Positions 51,146 to 58,872 of a stretch of DNA of 64,000 nucleotides are shown one piece after another. Under the pieces are notes generated by a model. The model was not told where the DNA came from. It was given only the letters and a program-made list of their open reading frames with translations, and did not search any database. Positions within the stretch are counted from its first letter, which is position 1; each line of letters starts with the position of its first letter. Source of the DNA: Saccharopolyspora indica (lineage in GTDB: Bacteria; Actinomycetota; Actinomycetes; Mycobacteriales; Pseudonocardiaceae); assembly GCF_027853965.1 (NCBI RefSeq), contig NZ_JAQGLB010000022.1:62001-126000 (forward strand), in the 5' to 3' direction. The translations under genes and the position numbers were made by a program.

Positions 51146-51334
51146 CGTTGACCGTCCTGTTCCCTCGAGGCCTGCTCAGCAGGTCCCCGGGTCGTCGTGG
51201 AAGGTTGCACCTGAAAGCGTCGCACGCCCCGGCGGCTGCGCCGATACCTCGCGGGGCAACGTCACATCGGGAGGCTTTCGCCCCTGGCCCGCCGGTCGGT
51301 GCGGGCGGAGCATGCGGGGCGGGAGGGATCTGCG

Positions 51335-51763
51335 ATGCGCAACCAGGACACCCACCGCAAGCTGCACGAGCTGTTCAACGAGCGGCAGCTCGACGAGATG
51401 GACCACCACGTCGGTGTCGAGTTCGCCTACATCGACCACCCGCGGCGCGGCACCATGCACACGCTGGCCCAGTTCAAGGAGTGGCTGGGGGAGTGGATCG
51501 GCGCGTTCTCGGACGCGCGCGCGATCGGCGCGTCCTACGTCGACGGCCCCGGCTTCTCGGTGGCCTACTTCCACGGCCGCGGGACGAACGACGGCAGGCT
51601 CGGCGGGCGCGCGCCGACCGGGCGCCAGATGGACATGGCGTTCTGCGAGACGCTGCGCTACGACGAGCACGGCCGGATCATCGGCGGCGAGATCTACTAC
51701 GACCAGCTGACCCTGCTCACCCAGCTGGGCCTGCTCGAGCAGGCGGCCGTCCGGCGCGCCTGA
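51335..51763 (+). CDS. SnoaL-like/NTF2-fold protein
   Basis: The 142-residue protein has the SnoaL pattern: LHELFNERQLDEMDHHVGVEFAYIDHPRRGTMHTLAQFKEWLGEWIGAFSDARA, GRAPTGRQMDMAFCETLRYDEHGRIIGGEIYYDQLTLLTQLGL. These cone-shaped proteins include polyketide cyclases and small-molecule-binding enzymes. Specific substrate is unknown. The ATG follows GGGAGGG. Its stop abuts the convergent solute-binding protein gene. Confidence 0.85.
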   Translation: MRNQDTHRKLHELFNERQLDEMDHHVGVEFAYIDHPRRGTMHTLAQFKEWLGEWIGAFSDARAIGASYVDGPGFSVAYFHGRGTNDGRLGGRAPTGRQMDMAFCETLRYDEHGRIIGGEIYYDQLTLLTQLGLLEQAAVRRA

Positions 51764-52573
51764 TCAGCCGATCCAGGGCTCGGCGAACCGGTCGTAGGTT
51801 CCGTCGTGCATCGCGAGGTTGAGCCACTGGTCGACGTACTGCTGGAACACCACGTCGCCCTTCGGCAGCAGGTAGGCCTTCTCGCTGAAGGTGAACGGCT
51901 GCTCCGGGTGCACCGAGCACAGCTCCGGGTGCTGCTTGGCCTGCCAGCGGGTCTCGGCGGCGTCGGTCATCATCAGATCGGCCTTGCCGTCGATGATCTG
52001 CTGGAAGATCGTGTTGTTGTCCGGGTGGTCGACGATGGTGGCCCGCTTCAGGTTCGCCCTGGCGAACTTCTCGTTGGTGCCGCCGGGGTTGACCACGGCC
52101 CGCACGCCGGGCTGGTCGATCTGCTCCAGCGTCTGGAACCGCGCGGCGTTCTCGCAGCGGGTGATCGGCGTCTTGCCGTCCACGACGTAGGCCGTGCTGA
52201 AGAACGCCTCGCGAGCGCGTTCCAGCGTGATCGACACGCCACCGACGGCGATGTCGCACTTGGCGGTGAAGTCCTCGACCAGCGTCTTCCAGGTGGTGGG
52301 CACGATGGTGGCCCGCACCCCGAGCTGCTCGGCGAGGTGGTGCGCCATGTCGATGTCGATGCCGCTCCACGCGTCGTCCGGGTTCTGGTAGCTGCCGGTC
52401 TCGTCCCGGTAGGTGAACGGCCGGTAGTCCCCGGTGCTGCACACCCGCAGCTCACCGCGCTGCACGACCTCGTCCAGCCGGTTCGCGGCGGCCTCCGGCG
52501 CCGGTGTGCACGACGCGCTCACCGCGACGACACCGGCCACTGCCAACCCGACCCCGAACCGCTTCCACCGCAT
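51764..52573 (-). CDS. Solute-binding lipoprotein, amino-acid or cyclohexadienyl-dehydratase-like
   Basis: The 269-residue protein has a lipobox (VSASC, Cys about residue 22) and a family 3 periplasmic-binding fold: VQRGELRVCSTGDYRPFTYRDETGSYQ, GIDIDMAHHLAEQLGVRATIVPTTW, DIAVGGVSITLERAREAFFSTAYVVDGKTPI. The YRPFTYRD and GVSIT elements resemble amino-acid binding proteins and PheC-like cyclohexadienyl dehydratases. No transport genes lie next to it, so it may serve a distant transporter or be an enzyme. Start ATG 52573. Confidence 0.85.
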   Translation of the reverse strand: MRWKRFGVGLAVAGVVAVSASCTPAPEAAANRLDEVVQRGELRVCSTGDYRPFTYRDETGSYQNPDDAWSGIDIDMAHHLAEQLGVRATIVPTTWKTLVEDFTAKCDIAVGGVSITLERAREAFFSTAYVVDGKTPITRCENAARFQTLEQIDQPGVRAVVNPGGTNEKFARANLKRATIVDHPDNNTIFQQIIDGKADLMMTDAAETRWQAKQHPELCSVHPEQPFTFSEKAYLLPKGDVVFQQYVDQWLNLAMHDGTYDRFAEPWIG

Positions 52574-52668
52574 GCCGCCCACCTTTCGATCTCCGCCGCA
52601 CATGCATAGCCGCTCGCACCGGCAAAAGCCAGCGCAACCCGATCCCGCCGCGATGCGTCCTACGGACC

Positions 52669-53109
52669 GTGGATGGACCGATTGAGTTGAAGTCGAAGGG
52701 GTTCTGGACGTTCACCGCACTGCTCTGCGGGATTCCGATCGCCCTCGGGATGGGCGCGGCGGAGGCCGTCTACCTCGTTGGCCTGTGGAAGCGGTGCGAT
52801 CTCACCGGTGCCGGGGGCGGCTTCGCCCTGAACTTCGTCGGGTTCCCGCTGTTGCTGGGGGTGAACCTCCTGCTCCTGCCGGTGTTGGCGATGATCGGCC
52901 GGATGAGCAGGAAGGTGGCGGTCAACCGGGTCCTGGACGGCGCGACCGTCCGCAGCGGTGCCCGGCTCGGGCTCATCGCGGGTCTGGTGTTCACGGCTCT
53001 CGCGCTGCTCGTCTCGTGGCTGGTGGTGACGGGTGTCGTGATGGCCATGATCCCGTCCGACTACCCGACGACTTGCGGAGAGCTGGGCCGCCGCATCCCG
53101 GGTTCCTGA
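52669..53109 (+). CDS. Small three-helix membrane protein, copy 1 of a tandem family
   Basis: The 146-residue protein has helices near residues 9-30, 45-70 and 95-125 with a basic loop (RMSRKVAVNRVLDGATVRSGARLG) between the second and third. A cysteine after the first helix (LWKRCDL) and one in the C-terminal motif DYPTTCGELG are shared with the paralogues, probably facing the outside and possibly joined by a disulfide. The GTG at 52669 (VDGPIELKSKGF) aligns with the MDNRTK and MDDRTR starts of the other copies. Function unknown. Confidence 0.65.
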   Translation: MDGPIELKSKGFWTFTALLCGIPIALGMGAAEAVYLVGLWKRCDLTGAGGGFALNFVGFPLLLGVNLLLLPVLAMIGRMSRKVAVNRVLDGATVRSGARLGLIAGLVFTALALLVSWLVVTGVVMAMIPSDYPTTCGELGRRIPGS

Positions 53110-53113
53110 CAAT

Positions 53114-53163
53114 CCCCGCGAACGATCAGCACCGGCAACCGCCGGTGCTGATCGTTCGCGGGG
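53114..53163 (+). terminator. Strong 23-bp hairpin between paralogues 1 and 2
   Basis: The arm at 53114-53136 (begins CCCCGCGAACGATCAGCACC) pairs perfectly with 53141-53163, with an AACC loop. It begins five bases past the stop of copy 1 and would separate its transcript from copy 2. Confidence 0.9.
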
Positions 53164-53194
53164 AACCGCACCCCGGCTCGCGCGTCCAACGATC

Positions 53195-53614
53195 ATGGAC
53201 AACCGAACGAAGGTCAGGTACGCCCTCATCTGGGCGGGGATCGCAGCGGCGGGGGCCTTCGGGCTGGCGGTGCTGATGATCGTCTTCGACATGATGGCGG
53301 TCGGCGAGATGTTCCGGAAGTGCGACATGAGCGGTCACGGTGCGGGCATGTCGTCCTGGGGCGTTTTCCTGGTCACGATCCTGCTGAACCTCCTCCTGGT
53401 TCCGCTGGCGGCAGTGGTGTTCGCGGGAGGCCTCCTCGTCGAGGTCCGGCTGGTGATCGGCAAGCAGTGGCAGAAGGCTGCGGCGCGGGGTTTGGTGATC
53501 TCCGTCGGTGTGGTCGTGGTGCTGGCGGTCGCGGTGCTTGCATCGGTACTGGCGCTGGGGTACGGGGAATCCCACCTCCCCACCGACTCCTCGAGCATCG
53601 CGTGCGGCTCCTGA
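53195..53614 (+). CDS. Small three-helix membrane protein, copy 2 of the tandem family
   Basis: The 139-residue protein shares with copy 1 the MD-rich start, three helices, the FRKCDM cysteine after the first helix and a C-terminal cysteine (SSSIACGS), but the DYPT motif is lost (GESHLPTDSSSIACGS). Start: ATG 53195. Diverged, but intact. Function unknown. Confidence 0.65.
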   Translation: MDNRTKVRYALIWAGIAAAGAFGLAVLMIVFDMMAVGEMFRKCDMSGHGAGMSSWGVFLVTILLNLLLVPLAAVVFAGGLLVEVRLVIGKQWQKAAARGLVISVGVVVVLAVAVLASVLALGYGESHLPTDSSSIACGS

Positions 53615-53683
53615 AACGCCGGCGGCAGAACTCAGCAGATCCTTCGCCGGGAAACCGCAGCCCGTCCAGTGCGTCCAACGGGC

Positions 53684-54117
53684 ATGGATGATCGGACGAG
53701 GATCAGATCTGCTGGTTTCTGGGCGGGCACCGCCGCAGCGGCGACCGTTCCGTTGGCGCTGCTGCTGATCTGGCTGGACCTGCGGTGGATCGCCGCCCTG
53801 TGGCGCGAGTGCGGGCTGGACGATGCCAGCGGCGGGATCGGGTTCAACTTCGTGGTCTTCCCGACAACGGTCTTCCTCAACGTTCTGCTGGTACCGATCG
53901 CGGCTCTGCTGTTCGCGGGCTGCAGGCGCATCGCGATTCGCCTGGTCGGCAAGGAGTGGGCGCTGCGATCGGCACTGGGATTGACGATCCCGTCGGCGTG
54001 GTCCTGGCGCTGGCCACGGGCGCGCTCGCCTCGATGCTGGCCATGTCCGCCGCGAACGCCCAGATACCGGCGGACTACCCGACGTCGTGCGCGGAACTGG
54101 GCAACGGCAACGCCTGA
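53684..54117 (+). pseudogene. Copy 3 of the tandem membrane family, frameshifted
   Basis: The first ~103 residues (MDDRTRIRSAGFWAG...RSALGLTIP) read in one frame and match copies 1 and 2. The next part, VGVVLALATGALASML...IPADYPTSCAELGNGNA, which matches the end of copy 1 (IPSDYPTTCGELG), is read in another frame, ending at a TGA at 54115-54117. A missing base near 53989-53992 (ATC-CC-GTC) would explain this. It is a pseudogene, a sequencing error or, less likely, a programmed shift. Confidence 0.75.
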
Positions 54118-54175
54118 GCGCCGATGAGTTCCGCGCCGCTCGGTGGTCTACCCGGGCAGGACGAGGAGGTCTGCC

Positions 54176-54439
54176 ATGGACGAGACGTTCACCGCGGAAC
54201 TGCGGAAGAGCCCGAACCCGGGCGGCTGGACCTACGTGGTCTGGCCGAGATCGGTGGAGTACTTCGGCACGCGCGGCCTGGTGAAGGTCCGCGGCACGAT
54301 CGACGGCGAGCCGTTCCAGAGCTCCTTCATGGCCCTGGGCGACGGCACGCACAAGCTCCCGGTGAAGGCCGAGATCCGGGACAAGCTCGGCAAGCAGGTC
54401 GGTGACGAGGTCGTGATCCGCCTCCTGGAACGCCTCTGA
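54176..54439 (+). CDS. DUF1905 domain protein
   Basis: The 87-residue protein contains [81 protein letters not shown], typical of the small beta-barrel DUF1905, often linked with YdeI-type proteins; function unknown. The ATG at 54176 is preceded by GAGGAGG. Confidence 0.85.
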   Translation: MDETFTAELRKSPNPGGWTYVVWPRSVEYFGTRGLVKVRGTIDGEPFQSSFMALGDGTHKLPVKAEIRDKLGKQVGDEVVIRLLERL

Positions 54440-54528
54440 CCTGCGAGTTCTCCGGTGTGAAAAACGGTGAAAAAGAAGATGCAACCAAACGCCGGTGACA
54501 ACGTCTAAAGGAGCGGGAGTGCGTGGGA

Positions 54529-54566
54529 CGCGGGAGGGAGGGTTCTGGGGGTACCTCCCTCCCGCG
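54529..54566 (+). terminator. GC-rich hairpin between DUF1905 and VOC genes
   Basis: CGCGGGAGGGAGG (54529-54541) pairs with CCTCCCTCCCGCG (54554-54566), a 13-bp stem with a 12-nt loop. The region before it (54455-54490) is AT-richer with GTGAAAAACGGTGAAAAAG, unusual for this chromosome. Confidence 0.65.
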
Positions 54567-54606
54567 AGCCGAACCGCTCCACCCGGCCTGATGGGATCCT
54601 GGCCTG

Positions 54607-55056
54607 GTGACGGCTTTCTACCACGTGTGCTTCGTCGTGCCGGACCTCGAGCGCGCGATGCGCGACTTCGAGAACGCGGCCGGTGTCGAGTGGCACGAAC
54701 CGCAGCCCGGCGAACTCGGCGACTGGCAGTACCGCATCGTCTTCACCAAGGGCGGAGCCCCGTTCGTCGAACTGATCGAAGGCCCACCGGGCAGCCCGTG
54801 GGACGCCTCGGCAGGAGCCCGCTTCGACCACCTCGGCTACTGGACGACCTCGCTCGAAGCAGGCGCCCGACGCCTCGAATCCCACGGCATCCCGGAGGAC
54901 TTCTCCGGCTGCCCTCACGGCAGGGCCTTCGCCTACCACCGCATGGACTCCATCGGAGCCCGCATCGAGCTGGTCGACGCCTCCCGCCAACCGGCCTTCC
55001 TCGAAACCTGGCACCCCACCGGCAACCCGATGCCGGCAATCCAGGAACACCCGTGA
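54607..55056 (+). CDS. VOC-family protein (glyoxalase/methylmalonyl-CoA epimerase-like)
   Basis: The 149-residue protein has paired beta-alpha-beta-beta-beta modules: FYHVCFVVPDLERAMRDFENAAGVEW, then FDHLGYWTTSLEAGARRLESHG and a terminal IELVDASRQPAF. Metal ligands H6, E58-like (VELIE) and H (DHLGY) are present. Substrate unknown. GTG start at 54607. Confidence 0.85.
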   Translation: MTAFYHVCFVVPDLERAMRDFENAAGVEWHEPQPGELGDWQYRIVFTKGGAPFVELIEGPPGSPWDASAGARFDHLGYWTTSLEAGARRLESHGIPEDFSGCPHGRAFAYHRMDSIGARIELVDASRQPAFLETWHPTGNPMPAIQEHP

Positions 55057-55060
55057 CGAG

Positions 55061-55130
55061 GTGGGTGGTGGCGATTGCGCGTGAAATCGCCACCACCCAC
55101 GCGGGAAGCACGACGATTTCGCGTGAAATC
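55061..55130. repeat. Palindrome pair between convergent genes; probable terminator
   Basis: GTGGGTGGTGGCGATT (55061-55076) pairs perfectly with 55085-55100 and encloses one GATTGC/GAAATC unit; a second unit GATTTCGCGTGAAATC is at 55115-55130. The pair lies between the VOC and DUF559 stops and probably works as a shared terminator built from the repeat. Confidence 0.8.
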
Positions 55131-55136
55131 GCCATC

Positions 55137-56021
55137 TCACCGGCGGCGTGCTGCGACGGCGGCCCCGACCTCGGCCACGAGTTCGGGCAATCGCTGGTAG
55201 AGCCGTTCGGCGGTGACGATGATGACGTGCCAGCCACACCTGCGGATTCGCCGCAACCGCTCCTGGTCGAGGGCGTGCCGAGCAGGGTCGGCGTGCCAGG
55301 CTCCGTCGTACTCGAGAGCGATCTTCGCTTCTTCCAGCGCGAGATCCACCCGCGCCACGAATCCGAAGTCGTCGTGGATCTCGAATTGCGGGGTGAAGCG
55401 AAAACCAGCCTGCAGAAGGGCGACGCGCAACTCTGATTCGGGAATCGACTCGGCTCGCCCGTCCAGCAGCGCGGCGGCGTTGCGCGCCCGGACGATGCCG
55501 TGGTCGTGACGACCCGCCAGGAATTCCGAGATCATCTGCCGGTCTGCCAACCCCGCGTGGATCAGCGCATCGCCGGCCGCCACTGCCGTGCGCTGCGGGT
55601 TCCGGGCGAGGAGATCCAGCATCGTGCGTTCGATGGTGGCGAGGTGGATCCCGGCCCACTCGACCCGTTCGAACGCCCAGCTCTTGACCGACCAACATCG
55701 AAGGCCGAAGCGCCTGTTCACGTACTTGCTCCCGCTCACCAGCACTTCGACCCGATCATGGGCTCTGGCCAGCGGTACGCCGTACAGCGTGGCGGCCGAA
55801 CGCCCGGTGATGATCGAGGACGATGGCAGGACGAGCGCCGCCGCGTGGCAGCGAAGCGAGTGGGTGATTTCGACGGCGCTGCTGCAGTAGACGCCGTGCA
55901 CGACCCGTCGGTACTCGCCGCTCTTCCGCAGCTGATTGTCAGTGATTCCTGAGGAAAGTGCCTGTGCCCTGGTGAACAGTCCGAGTTCTGCGGGCGCGAT
56001 GGTGCGTGCGATGGATGTCAT
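55137..56021 (-). CDS. DUF559-domain putative nuclease with AbiEi-like N-terminal part
   Basis: The 294-residue protein has an N-terminal winged-helix like that of AbiEi antitoxins (ELGLFTRAQALSSGITDNQLRKSGEYRRVVHGVYC) and a C-terminal PD-(D/E)xK-like DUF559 domain: FVARVDLALEEAKIALEYDGAWHADPARHALDQERLRRIRRCGWHVIIVTAERLY. Active-site D/E residues VDLA and LEYDG are present. Such proteins are abundant in actinomycetes; their role in defence or repair is not established. The ATG at 56019-56021. Confidence 0.85.
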   Translation of the reverse strand: MTSIARTIAPAELGLFTRAQALSSGITDNQLRKSGEYRRVVHGVYCSSAVEITHSLRCHAAALVLPSSSIITGRSAATLYGVPLARAHDRVEVLVSGSKYVNRRFGLRCWSVKSWAFERVEWAGIHLATIERTMLDLLARNPQRTAVAAGDALIHAGLADRQMISEFLAGRHDHGIVRARNAAALLDGRAESIPESELRVALLQAGFRFTPQFEIHDDFGFVARVDLALEEAKIALEYDGAWHADPARHALDQERLRRIRRCGWHVIIVTAERLYQRLPELVAEVGAAVAARRR

Positions 56022-56136
56022 GCAACAGAGGATGGGCGCGGAATCGACAGCCGTCACCACCGTTGATCGAATCTGTGGACAACTGATCCGGCTGTGGATA
56101 AGCGCCGCCACACTTCTGTGTCGTGGTGGGTTACGC

Positions 56137-56194
56137 GATTTCGCGCGAAATCAGCACACTTCGTGCGGGGGAGTGCGCGATTTCGCGCGAAATC
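56137..56194. repeat. Pair of GATTTCGCGCGAAATC palindromes
   Basis: Two identical perfect units at 56137-56152 and 56179-56194, spaced by 26 bp. The second lies five bases after the stop of the membrane protein at 56199 and could serve as its terminator. Confidence 0.9.
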
Positions 56195-56198
56195 GCGC

Positions 56199-56789
56199 TC
56201 ACCCGGCGCCAACCGCAGCCCGGCACGCCTGACGGATCGCCGCTGCGGCGGCGGTCGGTTCGTTCGCCCGGAACCGCACGTGCTCGGCCGTGCCGGTCCT
56301 GCCGTTCGGCAGGGCGATGCTGATCGGCTCGGCGAGCGTCACGGACACGTTGGTCTGGTTTCCCACCACGATGGCCAGTTCCGGGATGCCGTCCTCGTCG
56401 TGGAACCGGAACGTGGTGGTGCCCGTGTGGGACTTCCGGTCGAGCGACACCGCGATGATCGAGGTCAGCGGCAGGGCCAGTTCGAACCGGGCTCCGTTGC
56501 GGAGCACCAGGTGGTGGCGGTTCACGAAGTGCGGTCGGGTGACCAGCACTGCCAGGGCGACCAGGACTTGCAGCACCGCGAGTACGTCCAGCACGTGCAC
56601 GATCGGCCACGGCACGAGGAGCCCGACCACCGCGGTTTCCAGCGCCAGCACGAACGTCAGGATCAGCATCACCGGAACCTGCTCGCGGGCGTAACCGAGC
56701 TCGGTGTCCTCCGGGCCGATGCCGATCCTGCGCCGCAGCAGGAATGCCCACAGGCTCGCCGCCCACCGGCGGACCGCGATCCTCTTCAC
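56199..56789 (-). CDS. PH-like membrane protein of unknown function
   Basis: The 196-residue protein has a basic N-terminus (MKRIAVRRWAASLWAFLLRRR), two helices (VMLILTFVLALETAVVGLLV and IVHVLDVLAVLQVLVALAVLV) and a C-terminal cytoplasmic beta domain (HLVLRNGARFELALPLTSIIAVSLDRKSHTGTTTFRFHDEDG) like bacterial PH domains. The ATG overlaps the MerR stop by 4 bp, so the pair is co-translated. Confidence 0.75.
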   Translation of the reverse strand: MKRIAVRRWAASLWAFLLRRRIGIGPEDTELGYAREQVPVMLILTFVLALETAVVGLLVPWPIVHVLDVLAVLQVLVALAVLVTRPHFVNRHHLVLRNGARFELALPLTSIIAVSLDRKSHTGTTTFRFHDEDGIPELAIVVGNQTNVSVTLAEPISIALPNGRTGTAEHVRFRANEPTAAAAAIRQACRAAVGAG

Positions 56790-57565
56790 CGCACATCGCC
56801 TTCGACACGCGGTCGCTGGGCCAACAGCCGAATGGTTCGCCGCAGCACTTCCGCTTGAGCAGGCCCCATCGAGTCGAACAGGGCCGTGCTGAACGAGTGG
56901 CCAGCATCATCGGCGCCGATCAGCGCCGAGACCTCGGCCGGGATGTTGTCCGCCAGCTCCTCGGCCAGCGGCGTAATCCGGGGATCGTCCGGGGTCGCGT
57001 CGGCGAGTTCGTCGAGGCGACGCTGCAACTCGTGGCCACGAGCGACGGTTTCCGGGTCCTCGACGAAGGGGAGAACCGCTGCGAGCACCTGGTCGCGTTG
57101 CTCCCCGCCGGTGGTATCCATGAGCGCGAACAGCTCCTGCTCCAGAACGCCCATCGGCGATGTCGGCTCGGTGGTGTTCAGCGCGGCCAGCAGCTCAGCG
57201 GTTCCCGGCGAAACAGTGCTGTCCGCGTCCAGCTCACCACGTTCGGCGCGTTCGATGAGCTTGCCGAGCCGGGCGCGGCGATCGCGGATCCGCTGTTCCT
57301 GCTCGGCCAGCTCGCGGTCCAGGTCGACCAGGATCTCCCGCAGATCGCGGCCGCCGTCGTCGGCCAGCGCGTCGCGGACCTCGTCGAGGCTCAGCCCGAG
57401 CTCGGTCAGGCGGCGGATGCGCGCCAGCACGATCGCATCGCGCAGCCCGTAGTGCCGGTATCCGTTGGCCCGGCGTTGCGGTTCGGGCAGCAGCCCCTGG
57501 TGGTGGTAGTGACGCACGGCGCGGGTCGACACCCCGACCATGGCGGCGATCTCTCCGATTCGCAT
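56786..57565 (-). CDS. MerR-family transcriptional regulator
   Basis: The 259-residue protein has the MerR HTH (MRIGEIAAMVGVSTRAVRHYHHQGLLPEPQRRANGYRHYGLRDAIVLARIRRL) and a long coiled-coil and helical C-terminal domain (about residues 70-255) for an unknown ligand. The start at 57563-57565 lies six bases from the -10 box of its own 19-bp-spaced promoter, so it is probably a leaderless gene. It likely activates itself and the overlapping membrane protein gene. Confidence 0.9.
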   Translation of the reverse strand: MRIGEIAAMVGVSTRAVRHYHHQGLLPEPQRRANGYRHYGLRDAIVLARIRRLTELGLSLDEVRDALADDGGRDLREILVDLDRELAEQEQRIRDRRARLGKLIERAERGELDADSTVSPGTAELLAALNTTEPTSPMGVLEQELFALMDTTGGEQRDQVLAAVLPFVEDPETVARGHELQRRLDELADATPDDPRITPLAEELADNIPAEVSALIGADDAGHSFSTALFDSMGPAQAEVLRRTIRLLAQRPRVEGDVR

Positions 57566-57571
57566 GCAGCC

Positions 57572-57602
57572 AGTAGAAACGTTGACGCTGCGACAAGGTC
57601 AA
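57572..57602 (-). promoter_or_regulatory. MerR-type promoter with 19-bp spacer
   Basis: On the minus strand TTGACC (57602-57597) and TCTACT (57577-57572) are spaced by 19 bp, the long spacer typical of MerR-controlled promoters. The dyad TTGAC-N11-GTCAA lies in between and overlaps the -35. Transcription would begin at or next to the ATG. Confidence 0.75.
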
Positions 57603-57630
57603 GCCCCGACCTGCGCTGATCGGGCGTGGC

Positions 57631-57858
57631 TCATCTCTCGAGCCCGCGCACGAACCGCGCCCATGCGTCGCTCCCGAACCGAAGCGTCGCCCCACCCGGA
57701 TCCTTCGAGTCCCGAACCTCGATCCCACCGCTCACTAATCGAGCCTCGACACAGCTGTTGTTGTTCGGGCCGCTGAGCCAACGAGCCTCGACACACGTGT
57801 TGTTGTTGCCCCCGCTGTAGCTGCTCTTGAACCACTGGGTTGGCGCCTCGATGGTCAT
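57631..57858 (-). CDS. DUF397 protein with internal duplication
   Basis: The 75-residue protein is a BldB-like DUF397 member: QWFKSSYSGGNNNTCVEARWLSG...IEVRDSKDPGGATLRFGSDAWARFVRGL. Most members have one SGG...CVE block; here it occurs twice (NNNTCVEARWLSGP and NNNSCVEARLVSGG) through a roughly 42-bp duplication. ATG 57858 overlaps the XRE stop by 4 bp. Such pairs act in development or as toxin-antitoxin-like units; which applies here is not known. Confidence 0.88.
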   Translation of the reverse strand: MTIEAPTQWFKSSYSGGNNNTCVEARWLSGPNNNSCVEARLVSGGIEVRDSKDPGGATLRFGSDAWARFVRGLER

Positions 57859-58724
57859 TCGGCTATCTCCTTCAAGCACTTGGCGATGAAGTCTTTGGAC
57901 TCCTCCGGGCCGAGCGCTACGGCTCGCAGGCGATCGAAGGCTCGTGAGCACGCAGCGACGTCGCCTTCATCATCCATGTAGACGCCACCTCCGATAAAGG
58001 TTGCTTGGTGGGCGATATCGGGCACTCGGCCATCGAAACGGAAGATTCCGATTGAACCACCAAGTAGCGGGTGGTCCACGATGGACATTGGTGCTACCTG
58101 GATGACCACGTTCTTCCGGTCGCACGCCGTGAGCAAGTGCTCCAGCTGATCAGCCAAGACGTCGTGCCGCCCGATAGGTCGACGAAGGGCGGGCTCGCCT
58201 ATGACGAACCAGAGGAGAGGTGGATCGTCTCGGCCAATCAGCAGCTCTTGCCGTTCCAGGCGGAACCGGACGCGCAGCTCAACATCGTCGGAAGGGTCGT
58301 CCATGACCGCTTCGCGTGCGATCGAGATCAGCGCTCGTGCGTACGTTTCAGTCTGCAGCAGGCCGGGCACTACCTCTGGTTCCCAGTAGTAGATCTCTGT
58401 GGCTTCCTGCTCGTGATCGCCGACGCGGCGGAAGCCACCTGGGAAGGAGTCGGAGTACATGCGCCGCCGCAGGCGCTGCCGGGCAACTTGGCTGATGTCC
58501 GCGATTTCGGTGCGTTGCTCAGGTGGTGCTTCGTAGAAGTTCAGCAGCGCATCGAGCTCCATGACCTTCAGGGCGCGCAAGCCGCGCTCAACCCTGCTGA
58601 TCAGGCTTGTGTCGCACTCGATGACCTCTGCGGCCTCCTTCTGGCTTTTGCCTGCGGCAACTCGAAGTCTGCGCAGCTCGCTGCCTAGTTGGCGGCGTTC
58701 GATCGTCGGTCGTGAGTGCGCCAT
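57855..58724 (-). CDS. XRE-family regulator with DUF5753 domain
   Basis: The 289-residue protein has an N-terminal HTH (LGSELRRLRVAAGKSQKEAAEVIECDTSLISRVERGLRAL), followed by the DUF5753 domain (EATEIYYWEPEVVPGLLQTETYARALI...FVIGEPALRRPIG...LLGGSIGIFRFDGRVPDIAH). It is the WhiJ-like partner of the DUF397 protein encoded next in the operon. Start at ATG 58724. A palindrome at 58813-58824 lies in its upstream region. Confidence 0.92.
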   Translation of the reverse strand: MAHSRPTIERRQLGSELRRLRVAAGKSQKEAAEVIECDTSLISRVERGLRALKVMELDALLNFYEAPPEQRTEIADISQVARQRLRRRMYSDSFPGGFRRVGDHEQEATEIYYWEPEVVPGLLQTETYARALISIAREAVMDDPSDDVELRVRFRLERQELLIGRDDPPLLWFVIGEPALRRPIGRHDVLADQLEHLLTACDRKNVVIQVAPMSIVDHPLLGGSIGIFRFDGRVPDIAHQATFIGGGVYMDDEGDVAACSRAFDRLRAVALGPEESKDFIAKCLKEIAE

Positions 58725-58812
58725 GGTTGCTCCCGGTTCTCCGTTCGGGACGGAAGATCCACCTTTCAGGTACCTGCGGAAGTTGCACAGGACCCTTACT
58801 CTTTGTGTGTCA

Positions 58813-58824
58813 GACAGTACTGTC
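58813..58824. promoter_or_regulatory. 12-bp palindrome in the divergent XRE promoter
   Basis: GACAGTACTGTC is a perfect palindrome between the XRE gene and the divergent ORF at 58873, a likely operator for the XRE protein. TTTGTGTGTCA lies next to it. Confidence 0.6.
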
Positions 58825-58872
58825 CGCAGTGAGTTGTCGGAAGCTTATCCAGCAGCAAGGGGAGTGGTGACA

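Noticed and set aside
46821-56194. CRISPR array
   Set aside because: The repeats are short palindromes in scattered pairs without regular spacers, and no cas gene is present.
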